DNA from: Nitrospinaceae bacterium
GTDB lineage: Bacteria; Nitrospinota; Nitrospinia; Nitrospinales; Nitrospinaceae
Direction: 5' to 3'
Length of the DNA stretch: 34,405 bases
Assembly: GCA_029261395.1 (NCBI GenBank)
Contig: JAJDBJ010000071.1
Span: 1-34,405 of the forward strand
The notes under the pieces are model-generated. The model ran no database searches. It saw nothing but the letters and a program-made list of their open reading frames with translations, and was not told where the DNA came from. A program made the position numbers and the translations under genes. How positions within the stretch are numbered: the stretch's first letter is position 1; the number at the start of each line of letters is the position of its first letter. Shown here one piece after another: positions 33,019-34,405 of the stretch.

Positions 33019-33428
33019 TGACTGTCTCCTCATGTTATTAAAGATTAAGGGTGAGTTGATATTCCGGATAACCGAAATTTAAGGAAAAAACTGATTTATG
33101 CAATAATTTTGAAAAGCCATAAACTCCTTATCTTTTAATAGATTAAAGGGCCATAGATAATTACACAAGAGATAAATGTAACTCTTTTGTGATCTGATTG
33201 TGACATTTGGAACTGATAAAAACCGAGCCCTGAAAATGAGAAGTCCTTAGGAAGGAATATTCTTATAAATGCGGGGGTTAAAGCTTCTGTGGAGCGGCAG
33301 TAGTAAAAGTCGGGGAATACCTTTTTAAGGCTGGTTTGCTGATTTGCGGGGCAAAATAAAAAGGGGTATCAATGCATCGCATAGATACATTGATACCCTT
33401 TCATTTTTTACAGCCAAGTCCTGTTGGA
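33019..33428. other. Gap between DUF3015 paralogs 2 and 3
   Basis: The right part holds the terminator of paralog 3 (33361-33401). The remainder is AT-rich 5' region for paralog 2 with no clear promoter, small gene or RNA fold. A direct repeat of TTGTGA at about 33188 is not a CRP-type inverted site. Confidence 0.55.
33354..33401 (-). terminator. Intrinsic terminator of DUF3015 paralog 3 (repeat copy 2)
   Basis: An 18-bp stem (33361-33378 with 33384-33401) closes a five-base loop; in the minus direction TTTTTATTTT follows. The stem shares TATCAATGCATC and GATACATTGA with the hairpin at 31863-31903, so the terminator seems to have been duplicated with the gene. Confidence 0.88.
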
Positions 33429-33932
33429 TTAACCAATGATTCCGGCACAGGATTTGGACAATACAGCGTGACCCGCCATCTCAGAATTCAGGCTGGAAAG
33501 CATTTCCTGAGAGTCGGTGGAGTCGCTTTTAACGATAGAAGCAAAGTTCTCTTGAACCAGAGAACCGAAATCTGCATGGGACTCTTGAGAGCAACCATAG
33601 AGGCCTGCCAGAGTGTCCAGATTTTCCCCTTCGCCCATAGCCATTTCTTTAACGAGAGTGGGATAGTTTTTCATTGCGAATTCTTCCCGCTCTTTCTCCA
33701 GTTTTACCAGGCCGGCAGGATTACAATTGGAAGTACCCGTGGTGATGCCGAAGGTCTGACTTCCAAAAGTTCCGTTGGTGGTAGCGGCCAGAACCTGAAC
33801 AGCGCCTTGCTCGCTACCAAATACGATGGCACCGAGACCACAACCAGCATCGCCATAGCCGGCGGCAAATGCCGATCCGGAAAAAGAAACTAAAGAAAGA
33901 ACCAGAGCACCTACCAGTATTAGTTTTTTCAT
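33429..33932 (-). CDS. DUF3015-family exported protein, paralog 3
   Basis: The 167-residue product has a signal peptide ending near AFAAGYG and an AGAGGAGAAC ribosome site before the ATG at 33932. Cysteines sit at 31, 70, 114 and 162, and the MAMGEGENLDTLAGLYGCS block is nearly the same as in paralog 2. It is a single-gene unit: a promoter-like pair and an upstream hairpin precede it and its own terminator follows. Three copies in a row point to repeated tandem duplication of one ancestral gene plus terminator. Confidence 0.9.
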   Translation of the reverse strand: MKKLILVGALVLSLVSFSGSAFAAGYGDAGCGLGAIVFGSEQGAVQVLAATTNGTFGSQTFGITTGTSNCNPAGLVKLEKEREEFAMKNYPTLVKEMAMGEGENLDTLAGLYGCSQESHADFGSLVQENFASIVKSDSTDSQEMLSSLNSEMAGHAVLSKSCAGIIG

Positions 33933-33975
33933 CGATGTTCTCCTCTTGGGGTTGATTAAAGGTGTGGCTGAGTTT

Positions 33976-33996
33976 CATGGCCAGGGATTGGCCATG
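33976..33996. promoter_or_regulatory. Perfect 8-bp inverted repeat in the 5' region of DUF3015 paralog 3
   Basis: CATGGCCA and TGGCCATG flank a five-base spacer, just after a predicted -10. It could be an operator or, in RNA, a hairpin at the very 5' end of the transcript, of the kind that can stabilise mRNA. No T run follows in either direction, so it is not a terminator. Confidence 0.45.
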
Positions 33997-33997
33997 C

Positions 33998-34027
33998 ATA
34001 ATAAGTTAGAGCGAGTTTTTCAAGCAA
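33998..34027 (-). promoter_or_regulatory. Predicted promoter of DUF3015 paralog 3
   Basis: On the minus strand TTGCTT (34027-34022), an 18-bp spacer and TATTAT (34003-33998; five of six) would start transcription near 33991, about 60 nt before the gene and within the CATGGCCA inverted repeat. Confidence 0.4.
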
Positions 34028-34162
34028 TATCAAATACTTGGGGTAAAGTTATCATATCACTATATATTACACAATGATTAATTGTAATTCTAATGGGGTG
34101 GTTTTTCTACCCCACCCGTGTCTTTAGGATAAAGCTTTGAACGGAGGATTCAAATGAAAAAT

Positions 34163-34237
34163 TGGAGGCGCCGGGCGGATTCGAACCGCCGATAGGGGTT
34201 TTGCAGACCCCGGCCTTAGCCACTTGGCGACGGCGCC
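34163..34237 (-). tRNA. tRNA-Cys (GCA)
   Basis: A full cloverleaf is present: acceptor GGCGCCG/CGGCGCC, anticodon loop CTGCAAA with anticodon GCA, T-arm GGCGG-TTCGAAT-CCGCC, the U73 discriminator typical of tRNA-Cys, and an encoded CCA. Confidence 0.97.
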
Positions 34238-34272
34238 TTTTGAGTTATATCGGGTGGGGAAAAGAAGAAAAT

Positions 34273-34346
<74 letters not shown>

Positions 34347-34390
34347 AAATTGGAGTTTACTAATTGGATTCCCTAACGGGTAAGTGACCT

Positions 34391-34396
34391 ATTATA
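34391..34396 (-). promoter_or_regulatory. -10 box likely serving the tRNA-Gly/tRNA-Cys unit
   Basis: A perfect TATAAT on the minus strand lies about 45 nt before tRNA-Gly. Its -35 would fall past the right edge of the window, so the promoter cannot be confirmed. Confidence 0.4.
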
Positions 34397-34405
34397 TTTT
34401 CTCTT

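Noticed and set aside
33188-33208. CRP/FNR-like site near TTGTGA
   Set aside because: The two TTGTGA copies are direct, not inverted, and no promoter box is spaced suitably.

Overview
The window looks like chromosomal DNA of a Gram-negative, probably carbon-fixing bacterium. Several predicted products are outer-membrane barrels, one is a lipoprotein with a lipobox, and three are sec-exported. A DabA-type inorganic-carbon protein and two SulP anion/bicarbonate-type transporters sit at the left end. The mix of DUF3015 exported proteins, pentapeptide-repeat proteins, a Ycf46-like AAA+ ATPase and a KamA-family radical SAM enzyme would fit Nitrospinota or a related deltaproteobacterial-type lineage. 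That placement is a guess from gene content and was not tested by any search. Most genes are intact; the main exception is dabA, which runs off the left edge.

Left region (1-13.0 kb). A large dabA-like gene on the minus strand has an intact CxD...H...C zinc-site pattern and a good sigma70-type promoter. It is followed by an orphan tRNA T-arm-like sequence, a HAMP-terminated membrane receptor with no output domain, and two SulP transporters. Then come an alginate-export-type porin and an OprO/OprP-type porin. The alginate-export-type porin has a 20-bp-spacer promoter with a dyad, as in MerR-controlled promoters. Beyond a divergent control region lie a small pentapeptide-repeat protein and another outer-membrane barrel. 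Together this reads as an ion/bicarbonate import neighbourhood: porins for the outer membrane, SulP carriers for the inner membrane, and DabA for CO2/bicarbonate conversion.

Middle region (13.0-20.1 kb). It holds a CbiX/SirB-like chelatase, a small hypothetical protein, and a two-gene unit of a cytoplasmic beta-propeller followed 3 to 15 bp later by a Ycf46-like AAA+ ATPase. After these comes a tdh-kbl operon (threonine to glycine plus acetyl-CoA), preceded by a 17-nt palindrome placed like an operator.

Right region (20.1-34.4 kb). A 0.8-kb gap, partly very AT-rich, ends in a long inverted repeat just before a KamA-family aminomutase. Next are an exported TPR-like protein, a 473-residue pentapeptide-repeat protein with an acidic head, an ADP-ribosylglycohydrolase, an XRE-HTH/metallo-beta-lactamase fusion, a two-domain SDR protein, an FG-GAP propeller lipoprotein, FtsY, and a DUF4105 (Lnb-type) protein with a C-terminal barrel. 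The window closes with three tandem DUF3015 genes carrying near-identical terminator hairpins, then tRNA-Cys and tRNA-Gly. Three genes in the window start only about 20 to 30 bases after a strong same-strand intrinsic-terminator hairpin, which suggests read-through or leader control.
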